Shown here piece after piece: positions 35,544 through 43,690 of a DNA stretch of 64,000 bases (within the stretch, counting starts at the first letter, position 1; each line of letters begins with the position of its first letter). A program made the position numbers and the translations under genes. The notes beneath the pieces are model-generated. The model worked only from the letters and a program-made list of their open reading frames with translations. It searched no databases and was not told where the DNA came from. Source of the stretch: Roseibium suaedae (lineage in GTDB: Bacteria > Pseudomonadota > Alphaproteobacteria > Rhizobiales > Stappiaceae); the NCBI RefSeq assembly GCF_900142725.1, contig NZ_FRBW01000001.1, positions 496,001 to 560,000 of the forward strand, written 5' to 3'.

Positions 35544-36752
35544 ATGAAGTCCAAGTTCTTCGCGCTGGCGCTGGCAGGTGGCCTGCTCGCTGCAACGGCT
35601 CTGGCCGGCGCTCCGGCCCATGCTGACGTCAAGATCGGCCTGCTTGGCGGTGTCTCCGGCCCGATCGCGGCCATGGCCCCGGCCATGATCGACGCAGCTC
35701 AGCTTGCCTTCCAGCAAGTCAACGAGCAGGGCGGTGTTCTGGATGGCCAGAAGATCGTCGGTGCAGTCGGCGACAGCGCCTGCAGCCCGCAGGGTGGCAC
35801 GGATGCGGCCACCAAGGCTGTGAACATCGAAGGCGTCACCGCCATCGTTGGCCCGCATTGCTCGGGCGCTGTTCTGGCTGCTGCTGGTTCCGTGACCATT
35901 CCGGCAGGCGTTACCGTCGTGACCCCGTCCGGCACTTCGCCGGAAATCACCGGTCTTGCTGACAATGACACCGTGTTCCGCACCGTTCCGTCTGACGACT
36001 TCCAGGGCCGCGCTCTTGCCCGTACCCTGAAGGCAGAAGGCTATTCGAAGGTTGCCGTCGCCTATATCAACAACGACTACGGCACCGGTCTTGCCAATGC
36101 TTTCAAGTCCGAGTTTGAAGCACAGGGCGGCGAAATCGCAGGCTTTGCAGCCCATGAAGACGGCAAGGCCTCTTACCGTTCGAACCTGGCCGACCTGGCT
36201 TCTGGTGGCGCAGACACGCTGGTGATCTTCGACTACGGCGATGGCACCGGTCTCACCCTGCTGCGTCAGGCTCTGGAAAACGGCTTCTTCGAAAAGTTCA
36301 TCGGCGGCGATGGCATGAAGTCCGACGCTCCGATTAAGGAACTCGGCGCTGAAAACCTCACCACCTTCTACGCCTCCTCTCCGGTTGGCGAGAAGTCCGA
36401 TGCCCTGAACGTCTTCAACGAAGCCTTCAAGGCCGCTGGCGGCGATCCGGATGCGATCTTCGTCACCACCTCCTATGACGCTGCCTTCCTGCTGGCTCTG
36501 GCCGTGGAAAAGGCTGGCGGCGACAAGGCGGGCATTCCGGCAGCTCTGCGGGCCGTGTCCAGCGGTGAAGGCGAAGCCATCCTGCCGGGCGAGTGGAAGA
36601 AGGCCAAGGAGCTGATCGCAGCTGGCAAAGCCATCGACTACAAGGGCGCTGCTGGCGACCTGAACTTCGATCAGGCCGGTGACGTTCCGGGCGCCTATTC
36701 CCTGTTCAAGGTTGGCGCAAACGGCTTTGAAGTCGTGTCCGAGATGAAGTGA
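35544..36752 (+). CDS. branched-chain-type amino acid ABC transporter substrate-binding protein (LivK-like)
   Basis: 402 residues with a Sec signal peptide (hydrophobic core FALALAGGLLAATALAG, cleavage near APAHA-D). The mature part is a type I periplasmic-binding fold: 'KIGLLGGVSGPIAAMAPAMIDAAQLAFQQVNEQGG', 'GDSACSPQGGTDAATKAVN' and 'VTPSGTSPEITGL', which holds the amino-acid alpha-group contacts. The ATG at 35544 is used because TGGAGG lies just upstream; the frame's earlier ATGs lack a site. It ends the operon ahead of a strong terminator. The ligand could be tryptophan, kynurenine or branched-chain amino acids. Confidence 0.92.
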   Translation: MKSKFFALALAGGLLAATALAGAPAHADVKIGLLGGVSGPIAAMAPAMIDAAQLAFQQVNEQGGVLDGQKIVGAVGDSACSPQGGTDAATKAVNIEGVTAIVGPHCSGAVLAAAGSVTIPAGVTVVTPSGTSPEITGLADNDTVFRTVPSDDFQGRALARTLKAEGYSKVAVAYINNDYGTGLANAFKSEFEAQGGEIAGFAAHEDGKASYRSNLADLASGGADTLVIFDYGDGTGLTLLRQALENGFFEKFIGGDGMKSDAPIKELGAENLTTFYASSPVGEKSDALNVFNEAFKAAGGDPDAIFVTTSYDAAFLLALAVEKAGGDKAGIPAALRAVSSGEGEAILPGEWKKAKELIAAGKAIDYKGAAGDLNFDQAGDVPGAYSLFKVGANGFEVVSEMK

Positions 36753-36780
36753 TCAGGATCATCCTTGTCCTGAAACGCGA

Positions 36781-36809
36781 AACCGGCGGCCATTGGCCGC
36801 CGGTTTTTT
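36781..36809 (+). terminator. Rho-independent terminator of the kyn-liv operon
   Basis: A perfect 11-bp stem, AACCGGCGGCC (36781-36791) with GGCCGCCGGTT (36795-36805), loop ATT, ending in six Ts (36804-36809). It lies about 30 bp after the binding-protein stop codon. Confidence 0.92.
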
Positions 36810-36846
36810 GTTGAGAGGAAGCGTATTTAAAGATCGGCTCCGCGCT

Positions 36847-36914
36847 GTCCCGGCCTTGAGCCGGGACCTGATTTGGAAGCAGCACCGTTTGCCGGGAATT
36901 AAATGAGATCCCGG
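36847..36914. repeat. palindromic intergenic repeat (two inverted repeats)
   Basis: GTCCCGGC (36847-36854) and GCCGGGAC (36860-36867) form an 8-bp stem with loop CTTGA. CCGGGA (36892-36897) and TCCCGG (36909-36914) form a second. The composition resembles short palindromic elements scattered between genes in many alphaproteobacteria, but only this copy is visible in the window. It directly follows the hemP stop on the - strand and could help end that transcript. Confidence 0.5.
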
Positions 36915-36922
36915 ATCTTCGC

Positions 36923-37123
36923 TCACTTGGTCAGGATCAGCTTGCCCAGCTTGGTGATCGTCAATCGGTAAGTCTCGGCATTGTGCTGGATCTTTAGCTC
37001 GCGCGTGCCCTTGAACAGCGATTTGGTATCGAGAACCAGGTCTTTCGGGCCATCTTGCTGGGACGAACGGGGCCGGTTCAGGGACAGGGTAAGCTTGTCA
37101 CGCCGTACGTTGGACATCTGCAT
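36923..37123 (-). CDS. hemP: hemin uptake protein HemP
   Basis: 66 residues with the conserved HemP ending: 'LFKGTRELKIQHNAETYRLTITKLGKLILTK'. HemP/HmuP proteins are small basic proteins linked to haem-iron uptake; in Bradyrhizobium HmuP is a co-activator of haem transport genes together with Irr. Here it is alone, without hmuRSTUV nearby. Its upstream DNA contains an Irr-like box and two RirA-like boxes, consistent with iron-responsive expression. Confidence 0.92.
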   Translation of the reverse strand: MQMSNVRRDKLTLSLNRPRSSQQDGPKDLVLDTKSLFKGTRELKIQHNAETYRLTITKLGKLILTK

Positions 37124-37145
37124 TTTTCGAGCCTTCAGTCGCTAG

Positions 37146-37162
37146 TTTTGAACGATTCAAAA
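37146..37162. promoter_or_regulatory. Irr/ICE-like palindrome upstream of hemP
   Basis: TTTTGAA-CGA-TTCAAAA is a perfect 17-bp palindrome (7-bp arms, 3-bp centre) lying 23 bp before the hemP start. It matches the architecture of the alphaproteobacterial iron control element (TTTAGAA-N3-TTCTAAA) bound by the haem-responsive regulator Irr at 12 of 14 arm positions. Confidence 0.65.
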
Positions 37163-37164
37163 TA

Positions 37165-37179
37165 TGAGTAAGAAACTCA
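37165..37179. promoter_or_regulatory. RirA (IRO) box 1
   Basis: TGAGT-AAGAA-ACTCA has perfect 5-bp arms and satisfies the IRO consensus TGA-N9-TCA described for rhizobial RirA targets. The rirA gene itself is about 330 bp away. It lies next to the Irr-like box, so the two regulators could act on the same promoters. Confidence 0.65.
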
Positions 37180-37189
37180 ACATTTATTG

Positions 37190-37219
37190 TTGACACTGAT
37201 ACTCAAGTTTAAGTATGAA
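37190..37219 (+). promoter_or_regulatory. sigma-70 promoter overlapping RirA (IRO) box 2
   Basis: A consensus -35 TTGACA (37190-37195) is followed after 18 bp by TATGAA (37214-37219), a 4/6 match to the -10. The second TGA-N9-TCA box occupies 37191-37205 and so covers the -35, which would let an iron-loaded Rrf2 protein block transcription. Transcription would start near 37226 and run into the small RNA region. Confidence 0.55.
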
Positions 37220-37225
37220 GGCAAT

Positions 37226-37431
37226 GCCTGATCTGCAGCGGTTCGGAAATCGCGTCCTTCGGATCCCTGCAGCGGGCTAGCCCAGTGCTAGAATGTCCGG
37301 CAAGCCAACCGCCCTCTCCTCTCCCTCAGCGGTCAGCCAGCCAGGTCATTTCACAGGGCACGCGACGTGGTCGCGTCAAACACCACGACAGTAACAAAAA
37401 GCCCCGGTGCCATAGGCGCCGGGGCTTTTTT
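37226..37431 (+). ncRNA. candidate iron-responsive small RNA
   Basis: About 205 nt lie between the promoter above and a strong terminator, with no coding signal. Features are a hairpin ACGCGAC-GTG-GTCGCGT (37360-37376), a 16-base stretch of only C and T (37312-37327) that could pair with Shine-Dalgarno sequences, and the terminator stem (37401-37425). rirA has its own separate hairpin on the other strand, so this terminator needs a + strand transcript to explain it. The 5' end is estimated from the promoter. It might instead be a short leader or decayed gene. Confidence 0.5.
37401..37431 (+). terminator. Rho-independent terminator of the candidate small RNA
   Basis: GCCCCGGTGCC (37401-37411) pairs with GGCGCCGGGGC (37415-37425), one G-T pair, loop ATA, then six Ts (37426-37431). 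Five As precede the stem, so it may also work in the - direction as a second stop for rirA. Confidence 0.85.
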
Positions 37432-37463
37432 GATGATCAGATCACGGAAATCAAAACGCACGA

Positions 37464-37496
37464 AACCACCGGCTGGCCTGACCCGGGCCGGTGGTT
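37464..37496 (-). terminator. probable rirA terminator hairpin
   Basis: AACCACCGGC (37464-37473) and GCCGGTGGTT (37487-37496) form a perfect 10-bp stem just after the rirA stop codon. On the - strand the stem runs into TTTCGTGCGTTTTGATTT, a T-rich though interrupted tail. Confidence 0.6.
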
Positions 37497-37509
37497 CCGT
37501 GCAAATACG

Positions 37510-37971
37510 TCAGCTGGCGGCTGCGACCGGGAACTTCTCTTCGATCTTCAGAAGATGACGAAGGGACGGGCGGTCCTCGGAGAGGTCGCCAATGGTCTTG
37601 GTGTCCAGCACGTCCATGAAGGCTTCCAGCGCTTCATGAAGAATGCCGTTGAAGCCGCAGGACATGATCAGCGGGCAGTCTGTGCGGCCCGAGTCGAAAC
37701 ACTCTGCCAGAAGGAAGCTTTCTTCCGCAGCGCGGACGACTTCACCCACGGTGATCGTCTCTGCGGGGCGGGCAAGCATCACACCGCCGTTCCGGCCACG
37801 AATGGTCTTGATCAGATTTGCATCGACCAGAACCTTCATGATCTTGAACAGGTGGGTTTCAGACATGTCGAAGCTGGCTGCGATATCCGCAACTTTGCTA
37901 GGACGCTCCGGGTTCGCGGCGCAGTACATCAGCGCACGAACCGCGTAATTGGTTTGTTGAGTCAGGCGCAT
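37510..37971 (-). CDS. rirA: Rrf2-family iron regulator RirA
   Basis: 153 residues from the ATG that gives 'MRLTQQTNYAVRALMYCAAN'. The Rrf2 winged helix includes 'MSETHLFKIMKVLVDANLIKTIRGRNGGVMLARPA', and the Fe-S cluster cysteines lie in 'AECFDSGRTDCPLIMSC' (spacing C-x7-C-x5-C), as in rhizobial RirA. RirA senses Fe-S status and represses iron uptake when iron is replete. NsrR is the nearest alternative, but the start motif, the 'SFLLAECF' context and the neighbouring hemP/IRO boxes favour RirA. Confidence 0.88.
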   Translation of the reverse strand: MRLTQQTNYAVRALMYCAANPERPSKVADIAASFDMSETHLFKIMKVLVDANLIKTIRGRNGGVMLARPAETITVGEVVRAAEESFLLAECFDSGRTDCPLIMSCGFNGILHEALEAFMDVLDTKTIGDLSEDRPSLRHLLKIEEKFPVAAAS

Positions 37972-38081
37972 GGTTCTAGATATGCGGTCTCTGGTCCCCC
38001 GCGTCAACGGGAATATGTGAGTTTTATAATCTGGTTTTCACGGGGGACGAAGCGTCAAACGGCAATTAGGTCATGATTCCG

Positions 38082-39692
38082 CTAGGGTAGATCCTGATAG
38101 GCGAAGTAATCAAAGTCCGCCGGCCAGGCCTGTCCTGTCAGGTCCATGGCATGCATGCCGACAAAGGCACCGGTAAAATTGCCATGTTCGCCGCGTCCCG
38201 CCTCATCCGACAGGATCGTGGCATCAAAGACGGGACCAATGCGATTCCAGTCATGTCCCTCGACTGCATACCAGAACCGCAGGGCTTGCCCCTGGGTTTC
38301 AACCTTCATCCGCACAGGGCCGCTGGAGCTCAGAGGCAGGGGGGCGTCCAGCGGGAAGGTGAGATCGCCGGAGGGGAAGCGGCCGTGGCAGGCCATCATG
38401 GTCAGGCACTTGCCGATCTTCTCGTCCCAGGTCACCGCCAGATAGAAGAACTGGAACCGGCCATAATAGGCGATCAGCCCGGCTGTGTGCTGGAAGGTCT
38501 CGGGATCGCAATCGACGCTGGTCTCAGCCCGGTAGTGGTAGTTGGTTTGACGGCGGGCGACGAGTGCCTGCTCGAAATAGCTGCCGAGGGATTCGCGACC
38601 GTACAGCCGCAGATGCCCCTTGCGGGCGGTGGTGGAAAAGAGCCGGTCCGGCTCGGGAGAGCGCAGCCACTGGAAGGCCGGGGGTAAGGCGTCGCCGTCA
38701 AACTCCTGCCGCACAGGCTCCGCCGGAAAGGGGTGCGGCGGTAGTGCCGGACCCATGACGGTCCCTTGCGGCTCAAGTGGCTTTCCTTCAAGCCGCAGCC
38801 AGCCATCTTCGCCCCACACGCATTTCTGGATCGCAGTTTCCCGGCCCATCTGGCAGCGGTTCAGACCGGGGACCGGCCTGCCCATGAGATGGACCAGATA
38901 GGTTTCGCCGGTCTGGGTCTCGACGATGTCGCCGTGGCCCGCCCGCTGGATCGGATTGTCTGGGAAGGTCAGCGACGAGACCACATGCTTGTCCGGATGC
39001 AGTTCATAGGGACCTGTCAGCCGTTTGGAGCGGGCCAGGGTGACCGCATGCCGGTAGCCTGTGCCGCCTTCTGCTGTCAGCAGGTAGTAGTAGCCGTTGC
39101 GCTTGTAGAGATGTGGCCCTTCCACCAGGCCCCGTTCCGTGCCCTTGAAGATGTTCCGCACCGGGCCGGTGAGACGCTTTTGAACCGGGTCATATTCCTG
39201 CAGCAGGATACCGGCGAAGGCCGTCGGGGTCTTGCGCTGGTCCCAGACCATGTTGACGAACCACTTGCGGCCGTCGTCGTCATGAAAAAGTGAAGGGTCG
39301 AAGCCGGAGGAATTCACCCGCACCGGATCGGACCAGGGGCCTTCAATGCTCGGCGCGGTCACGATGTAATTATGCGTGTCCTTGAAGTTGCCCTCGTTGC
39401 GCTTCACGTCCGTGTAGACCAGCCAGAACAGGCCGTCAGAATGGGTAAGGCAGGGGGCCCAGATGCCGCAATTGTCCGGATTGCCGCGCATGTCGAGCTG
39501 GCTTGCCCGATTGAGGGGGCGTGCCGCCAGCTGCCAGTTGGCAAGGTCTTTCGAATGGTGGATCTGAACGCCGGGGAACCACTCGAAGGTGGAGGTCGCG
39601 ATGTAATAGTCGTCGCCGACCCGGCAGATAGATGGGTCCGGATTGAAGCCGGGCAGAATCGGATTCTGAATCGCTTGAGGTGCGTTACTCAT
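38082..39692 (-). CDS. glycoside hydrolase family 43 (beta-xylosidase/arabinofuranosidase)
   Basis: 536 residues: an N-terminal five-bladed beta-propeller and a C-terminal beta-sandwich (from ~residue 330, 'EPVRQEFDGDALPPAFQWLRSPEPD'), the layout of GH43 XynB-type beta-xylosidases. The catalytic base Asp19 is in NPDPSIC; the pKa-modulating Asp is in 'SGFDPSLFHDD'; the general acid Glu is in 'RGLVEGPHLYKRNGYYYL'. No signal peptide, so it acts on imported xylo-oligosaccharides. The LacI gene upstream on the same strand is the likely regulator. Confidence 0.92.
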   Translation of the reverse strand: MSNAPQAIQNPILPGFNPDPSICRVGDDYYIATSTFEWFPGVQIHHSKDLANWQLAARPLNRASQLDMRGNPDNCGIWAPCLTHSDGLFWLVYTDVKRNEGNFKDTHNYIVTAPSIEGPWSDPVRVNSSGFDPSLFHDDDGRKWFVNMVWDQRKTPTAFAGILLQEYDPVQKRLTGPVRNIFKGTERGLVEGPHLYKRNGYYYLLTAEGGTGYRHAVTLARSKRLTGPYELHPDKHVVSSLTFPDNPIQRAGHGDIVETQTGETYLVHLMGRPVPGLNRCQMGRETAIQKCVWGEDGWLRLEGKPLEPQGTVMGPALPPHPFPAEPVRQEFDGDALPPAFQWLRSPEPDRLFSTTARKGHLRLYGRESLGSYFEQALVARRQTNYHYRAETSVDCDPETFQHTAGLIAYYGRFQFFYLAVTWDEKIGKCLTMMACHGRFPSGDLTFPLDAPLPLSSSGPVRMKVETQGQALRFWYAVEGHDWNRIGPVFDATILSDEAGRGEHGNFTGAFVGMHAMDLTGQAWPADFDYFAYQDLP

Positions 39693-39771
39693 TTCTGGTC
39701 AGTTCCTCCCGTCTGGGCATTCGCCCTTGTCATCTCTACAGCTTTTGCTGGCTGGTCTCCCTGCCAGCAGC

Positions 39772-40809
39772 TTAGGCGAGATCCGGAAGATTGTCCTTCA
39801 GAAAGATGTCGATGCCGATCCGCTCCTGGCCTTCGACGATCGGTGCGCCGTCGCAAAGGGCCTTGAGAACACGGATGGCGCTGCGCACTTCATGGCCCGG
39901 ATCCTGGGCAATCAGGGCGTCCATGGTGCCGTTCTGGAGGGCTGCACGGGTGTAGGGGGTGAGTTCGTGACCGATGAAGGTCAGGCCTGCGCCCCTTCGG
40001 GTTTCTTCAAGCGCTGCGATCAGTCCGCGATTGCCCGCGCCGATGTTGTAGAGCCCGGCAAGGTCCGGGTGTTCCGCCAGAAGCTTCAGGGCAATATCGT
40101 GGTTCTTGCCATTGTCGTCCCGGCCTTCGCGGACTTTCAGAAGCTCAAGATGCGGGAACTCGTTGTCGATCACCTGGGTGCAGCCGGCATAGCGGTCCGC
40201 ATGGTCGCGCAGGCCGAGGGACCCGGCAATGAAGGCGATCTTGGCGGGCTCCTTGGGCAGGAAACGGCCGAGCAGGCGCCCGGCGACGCGGCCCGCAGCC
40301 ATATTGTCTATGCCGACGAAATGGCGACGGGAAGAAGCCGGATGGTCGGAGACCAGGGTGACCACATGCACGCCCCGGTCCTGCAGCCGGTCGATGGCGG
40401 CGCGTACTTCCGGAAAGGAGGGCGCGACCACGGCAACGCCGTCGCAGACCGACTTGTCCAGAATGGCCAGGGTTCCCGTGACACGGTGGGCATCAAAGGC
40501 GTCGATGGGCTCGATGTGGACGCTTACGCGTTCGCGCATCAGCGTTGCGGCAAAGTCCCGCGCCTCCCGGCTCAGGTCTTCCATGAAGGCATTCGGGCCG
40601 TTGGGAATGAGAAAATGCAGGCGGTAGCTTCGTCTTTTGGCGAGGCCTGCGGCAAAGGCGTCCGGCTCGTAGTTGAGGTCGCGGACGGCGGCCTGAACCC
40701 GGTCGATTGTGACCTTGCGCACACCTGGCCGGCCATTCAGCACCCGGTCCACGGTGGCAAGGCTGACGCCTGCCTTGCTGGCTACATCATGAATGGTGAC
40801 CCTGCGCAT
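39772..40809 (-). CDS. LacI-family transcriptional regulator
   Basis: 345 residues with a complete LacI helix-turn-helix and hinge ('TIHDVASKAGVSLATVDRVLNGRPGVRKVTIDRV') and a type I periplasmic-binding-like sensor domain ('RSYRLHFLIPNGPNAFMEDL', 'GLYNIGAGNRGLIAALEE', 'GTMDALIAQDPGHEV'). The sensor is closer to the CUT2 sugar-binding subgroup. GGGAGG precedes the ATG. It is followed on the same strand by the GH43 gene, so it probably regulates xyloside use. A dyad overlaps its leader. Confidence 0.92.
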   Translation of the reverse strand: MRRVTIHDVASKAGVSLATVDRVLNGRPGVRKVTIDRVQAAVRDLNYEPDAFAAGLAKRRSYRLHFLIPNGPNAFMEDLSREARDFAATLMRERVSVHIEPIDAFDAHRVTGTLAILDKSVCDGVAVVAPSFPEVRAAIDRLQDRGVHVVTLVSDHPASSRRHFVGIDNMAAGRVAGRLLGRFLPKEPAKIAFIAGSLGLRDHADRYAGCTQVIDNEFPHLELLKVREGRDDNGKNHDIALKLLAEHPDLAGLYNIGAGNRGLIAALEETRRGAGLTFIGHELTPYTRAALQNGTMDALIAQDPGHEVRSAIRVLKALCDGAPIVEGQERIGIDIFLKDNLPDLA

Positions 40810-40818
40810 TTAGCCTCC

Positions 40819-40846
40819 CTTTTGGCAGGCAGTATAGCGCCAAAAG
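40819..40846. promoter_or_regulatory. dyad in the leader of the LacI gene
   Basis: CTTTTGGC (40819-40826) and GCCAAAAG (40839-40846) are perfect 8-bp inverted repeats separated by 12 bp, directly before the ribosome-binding site of the LacI gene. It could be an autoregulatory operator or an RNA hairpin limiting translation. Confidence 0.4.
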
Positions 40847-40907
40847 AGGAGCGGTCATCATCTTGTGTGCGGAGCAGCAAACTTTATGTCTGAAATAATT
40901 CGCGCGA

Positions 40908-42086
40908 TCAGACCGCCTGTCCGGCTGCCCAGCCGGATGACCAGGCCCACTGGAAATTGAACCCACCAAGATGCCCCGTAACATCAACGACTTCGCCAAT
41001 GAAAAAGAGACCCGGAACGGATTTGGTTTCCAGGGTCTTGGAAGAAAGCTCATCCGTGTCGACACCGCCAAGCGCGACTTCTGCGGTGCGATATCCTTCC
41101 GTGCCCGCAGGCAGCACCTGCCAACCGTTCACGTGATCTGCCGCATGACGCAGTTTCTTGTCGGACTGGTCCGCAAGACGGCCGGCGAGACCGAACTCTT
41201 TGGAGAATTCCTCGGCCACACGTGAAGGCAGCACCTGGGTGAGGGCAGTCTTGAGGTCCTGGCGTGGGGACTGGGTGCGGGCCTGCCGGAGCACCTCAAA
41301 GGCGTCGGTTGCCGGATTGAGGTCGATGGTGAGCGGCTTGCCCTCCTGCCAGTAGGAGGAAATCTGCAGGATCGAGGGTCCGGAAAGCCCCCGATGCGTA
41401 AAGAGCAGGCCTTCCCGGAACCGGGTCTTGCCGAAGGTCACGAGGGCGTCGATGGAGACGCCCGCGAGCCGCTGGCAAAGGTCCTTGTTGGCATCGGAGA
41501 ATGTCAGGGGGACGAGACCTGCCCGGGGCGGGACAATCTTCAGGCCGAACCTGCGGGCCACGTCATATCCGAAGCCGGTTGCACCCATCTTCGGGATGGA
41601 AGGGCCGCCTGTCGCGATGACCAGCGACTGGGCGGACATGGGGCCGCCGCTGGTGGCAAGGTGAAACCGGTCGCCGGTCTTCTCGATGCTTGTAACGCTT
41701 GTCTCCAGCTGCAGCTTGCCGCCAGCGTTTTCCAACTCGCGCAGTAGCATGGCGATGATGTCCTGGGCGCTGTCATCGCAAAAGAGCTGGCCAAGTGTCT
41801 TTTCGTGCCAGGGGATCCGGTGACGGTCCACCATCGCCAGAAATTCATGCTGGGTGTAGCGCTTGAGCGCGGACACGCAGAACCTCGGGTTCTGGGAAAG
41901 ATAATTGGCGGGCGTGGCGTGGAGATTGGTGAAGTTGCACCGGCCCCCGCCTGAAATCCGGATCTTTTCGGCAGGCTTGCGGGCATGGTCGAGCACCAGC
42001 ACGTTCCGGCCGCGCTTGGCGGCTTCAATGGCACACATGAGGCCGGCGGCCCCGGCGCCGATGATCAGGACATCAAGATTTCGCAT
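40908..42086 (-). CDS. HI0933/BaiN-family flavoprotein (NAD(P)/FAD-dependent oxidoreductase)
   Basis: 392 residues. The N-terminal dinucleotide fold 'DVLIIGAGAAGLMCAIEAAKRGRNVLVLDHA', 'KIRISGGGRCNFTN' and the C-terminal 'GLFFIGEVVDVTGHLGGFNFQWAWSSGWAAGQAV' define the YhiN/HI0933 family. Its biochemical role is largely unassigned; a distant relative, BaiN, reduces a bile-acid intermediate. The window carries a second member near its right end. It has no evident operon partner. Confidence 0.9.
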   Translation of the reverse strand: MRNLDVLIIGAGAAGLMCAIEAAKRGRNVLVLDHARKPAEKIRISGGGRCNFTNLHATPANYLSQNPRFCVSALKRYTQHEFLAMVDRHRIPWHEKTLGQLFCDDSAQDIIAMLLRELENAGGKLQLETSVTSIEKTGDRFHLATSGGPMSAQSLVIATGGPSIPKMGATGFGYDVARRFGLKIVPPRAGLVPLTFSDANKDLCQRLAGVSIDALVTFGKTRFREGLLFTHRGLSGPSILQISSYWQEGKPLTIDLNPATDAFEVLRQARTQSPRQDLKTALTQVLPSRVAEEFSKEFGLAGRLADQSDKKLRHAADHVNGWQVLPAGTEGYRTAEVALGGVDTDELSSKTLETKSVPGLFFIGEVVDVTGHLGGFNFQWAWSSGWAAGQAV

Positions 42087-42172
42087 GCTGCTGCTTATAG
42101 GGCCTGATGAAAAAGGCCGCGACAGCTTTTCTTTGCTGCGCGGCCTTGAAGGGTCCGGTCGTGTGCCGGGGA

Positions 42173-43636
42173 TCAGAAAGCGGCTTCGACGCTGCCCATT
42201 TCGACATAGACACTCTTGATCTGGCTGTAGTGCTCAATCGCCGCATGGCCGTTTTCCCGGCCGATGCCGGACTGCTTGTTGCCGCCGAACGGCATTTCGA
42301 CCGGTGTCAGATTGTAGGTGTTGATCCAGCAGGTGCCTGCCTGCAGTTTGCCGATGACCCGGTGGGCGCGCTGAATGTCCCTGGTAAAGACGCCGGCGGC
42401 CAGTCCGAAGGTGGTGTCATTGGCGCGGGGAATGACGTCGTCTTCGCTCTCGAAGGACAGAACGCACATCACCGGGCCGAAGATTTCTTCCCGGGCAATG
42501 CGCATGTCATCTGTGACATCGGCAAAGACGGTCGGCTCGACAAAGAGCCCATCCTGGAAGTCCGGCACCTTCGCGGCCTGGCCACCACAGATGAGGCGGG
42601 CGCCTTCGCCCTTGCCGAGCGAGATATAGTGCAGAACCTTGTCGTATTGAGACAGGGAAACCAGCGGGCCGATGTTCGTCGCCTCGTCCAGCGGATCCCC
42701 AAGCCGCGCATTTGCCGTACGCTCTGCCAGCCGATCCAGGAACCGGTCCCGGATGCCGCTCTGGACGAAGACACGGGTTCCGTTGGAGCAGATCTGGCCG
42801 CTGGAATAGAAATTGGCGTTGATCGCAGCGGAGACGGCGCTTTCCAGATCCGCATCATCGAAAATGATCAGGGGAGACTTGCCGCCTAGCTCCATGGTGG
42901 TCTTTTTCAGATGCGCGCCTGCAAGGGCTGCGACCTTCGTTCCCGTCGGAACCGACCCAGTCAGAGAGACCTTGGCAATGGACGGATGGGTCACGAGCTT
43001 CGCGCCCACATCGCCAAAGCCCTGGATGACGTTGAAGACCCCGTCCGGCAGCCCTGCTTCCGTCAGGATCTCGGCCAGCTTCAGTGCGGACAGAGGCGTG
43101 ATCTCGGAGGGCTTGAAGACCATGGCATTGCCGCAGGCAAGGGCAGGGGCGGCCTTCCAGGCGGCGATCTGGATCGGATAGTTCCAGGCGCCGATGCCTG
43201 CGCACACGCCCAGCGGCTCGCGGCGGGTGTAGGCGAAGGAGCCGCCAAGGTCGATGTACTCGCCGGTCAGGGAGGAGGCGAGGGCGCCGAAATAATCAAG
43301 GCACTCCGCGCCGGAAGCCGCATCCGCAACGAGGGTCTCCTGCAACGGCTTGCCCGTATCGAGAGTTTCCAGAACAGAGAGTTCGTGGTTGCGCTCGCGC
43401 AGCATCCGCGCTGCCCGGCGCAGAACGCTGGCCCGTTCAGACGGTGCCTTGGCCGCCCAGATCTTCTGGCCCTCGACGGCAGAGGCGATTGCTGCCGCGA
43501 TGATGGCATCATCCGCGCTTCTCAACGTGGCAATGGCTTCACCTGTCGCCGGATAGATCGAGGGAAAGGGTTCTCCAGCTTCGCTTTCCACATAACGGCC
43601 GCCGATATAATGGGAGGCGGTGGGTTGTGCGCGCAT
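42173..43636 (-). CDS. betB: betaine aldehyde dehydrogenase
   Basis: 487 residues, NAD-dependent, oxidising betaine aldehyde to the osmoprotectant glycine betaine. It shows '[30 protein letters not shown]', '[18 protein letters not shown]' (catalytic Glu) and '[15 protein letters not shown]' (catalytic Cys). It follows betA on the - strand in the order betI-betA-betB. The N-terminus reads [13 protein letters not shown]. Confidence 0.96.
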   Translation of the reverse strand: MRAQPTASHYIGGRYVESEAGEPFPSIYPATGEAIATLRSADDAIIAAAIASAVEGQKIWAAKAPSERASVLRRAARMLRERNHELSVLETLDTGKPLQETLVADAASGAECLDYFGALASSLTGEYIDLGGSFAYTRREPLGVCAGIGAWNYPIQIAAWKAAPALACGNAMVFKPSEITPLSALKLAEILTEAGLPDGVFNVIQGFGDVGAKLVTHPSIAKVSLTGSVPTGTKVAALAGAHLKKTTMELGGKSPLIIFDDADLESAVSAAINANFYSSGQICSNGTRVFVQSGIRDRFLDRLAERTANARLGDPLDEATNIGPLVSLSQYDKVLHYISLGKGEGARLICGGQAAKVPDFQDGLFVEPTVFADVTDDMRIAREEIFGPVMCVLSFESEDDVIPRANDTTFGLAAGVFTRDIQRAHRVIGKLQAGTCWINTYNLTPVEMPFGGNKQSGIGRENGHAAIEHYSQIKSVYVEMGSVEAAF

Positions 43637-43690
43637 GTCTGTCTCTCTTGTCTGTTCTTGCCCCGGGTTCCCGGTGCAGCTTCACGGCGT

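Larger units (their letters stand above)
37124..37509. other. iron-control intergenic region between hemP and rirA
   Basis: This 386-bp stretch has no credible protein gene. From left to right it contains an Irr-like palindrome, two TGA-N9-TCA boxes, a + strand promoter, a candidate structured RNA of about 200 nt with its own terminator, and a hairpin that ends rirA. Each part is listed separately. Confidence 0.7.

Noticed and set aside
37163-37206. A - strand -35/-10 pair for hemP
   Set aside because: Several TTGA-like and AT-rich hexamers exist but none at a proper 16-18 bp spacing; I list only the regulatory boxes.
37285-38076. + strand open frame across the small RNA region and rirA
   Set aside because: It runs through a strong terminator and is antisense to rirA; the protein shows no domain.
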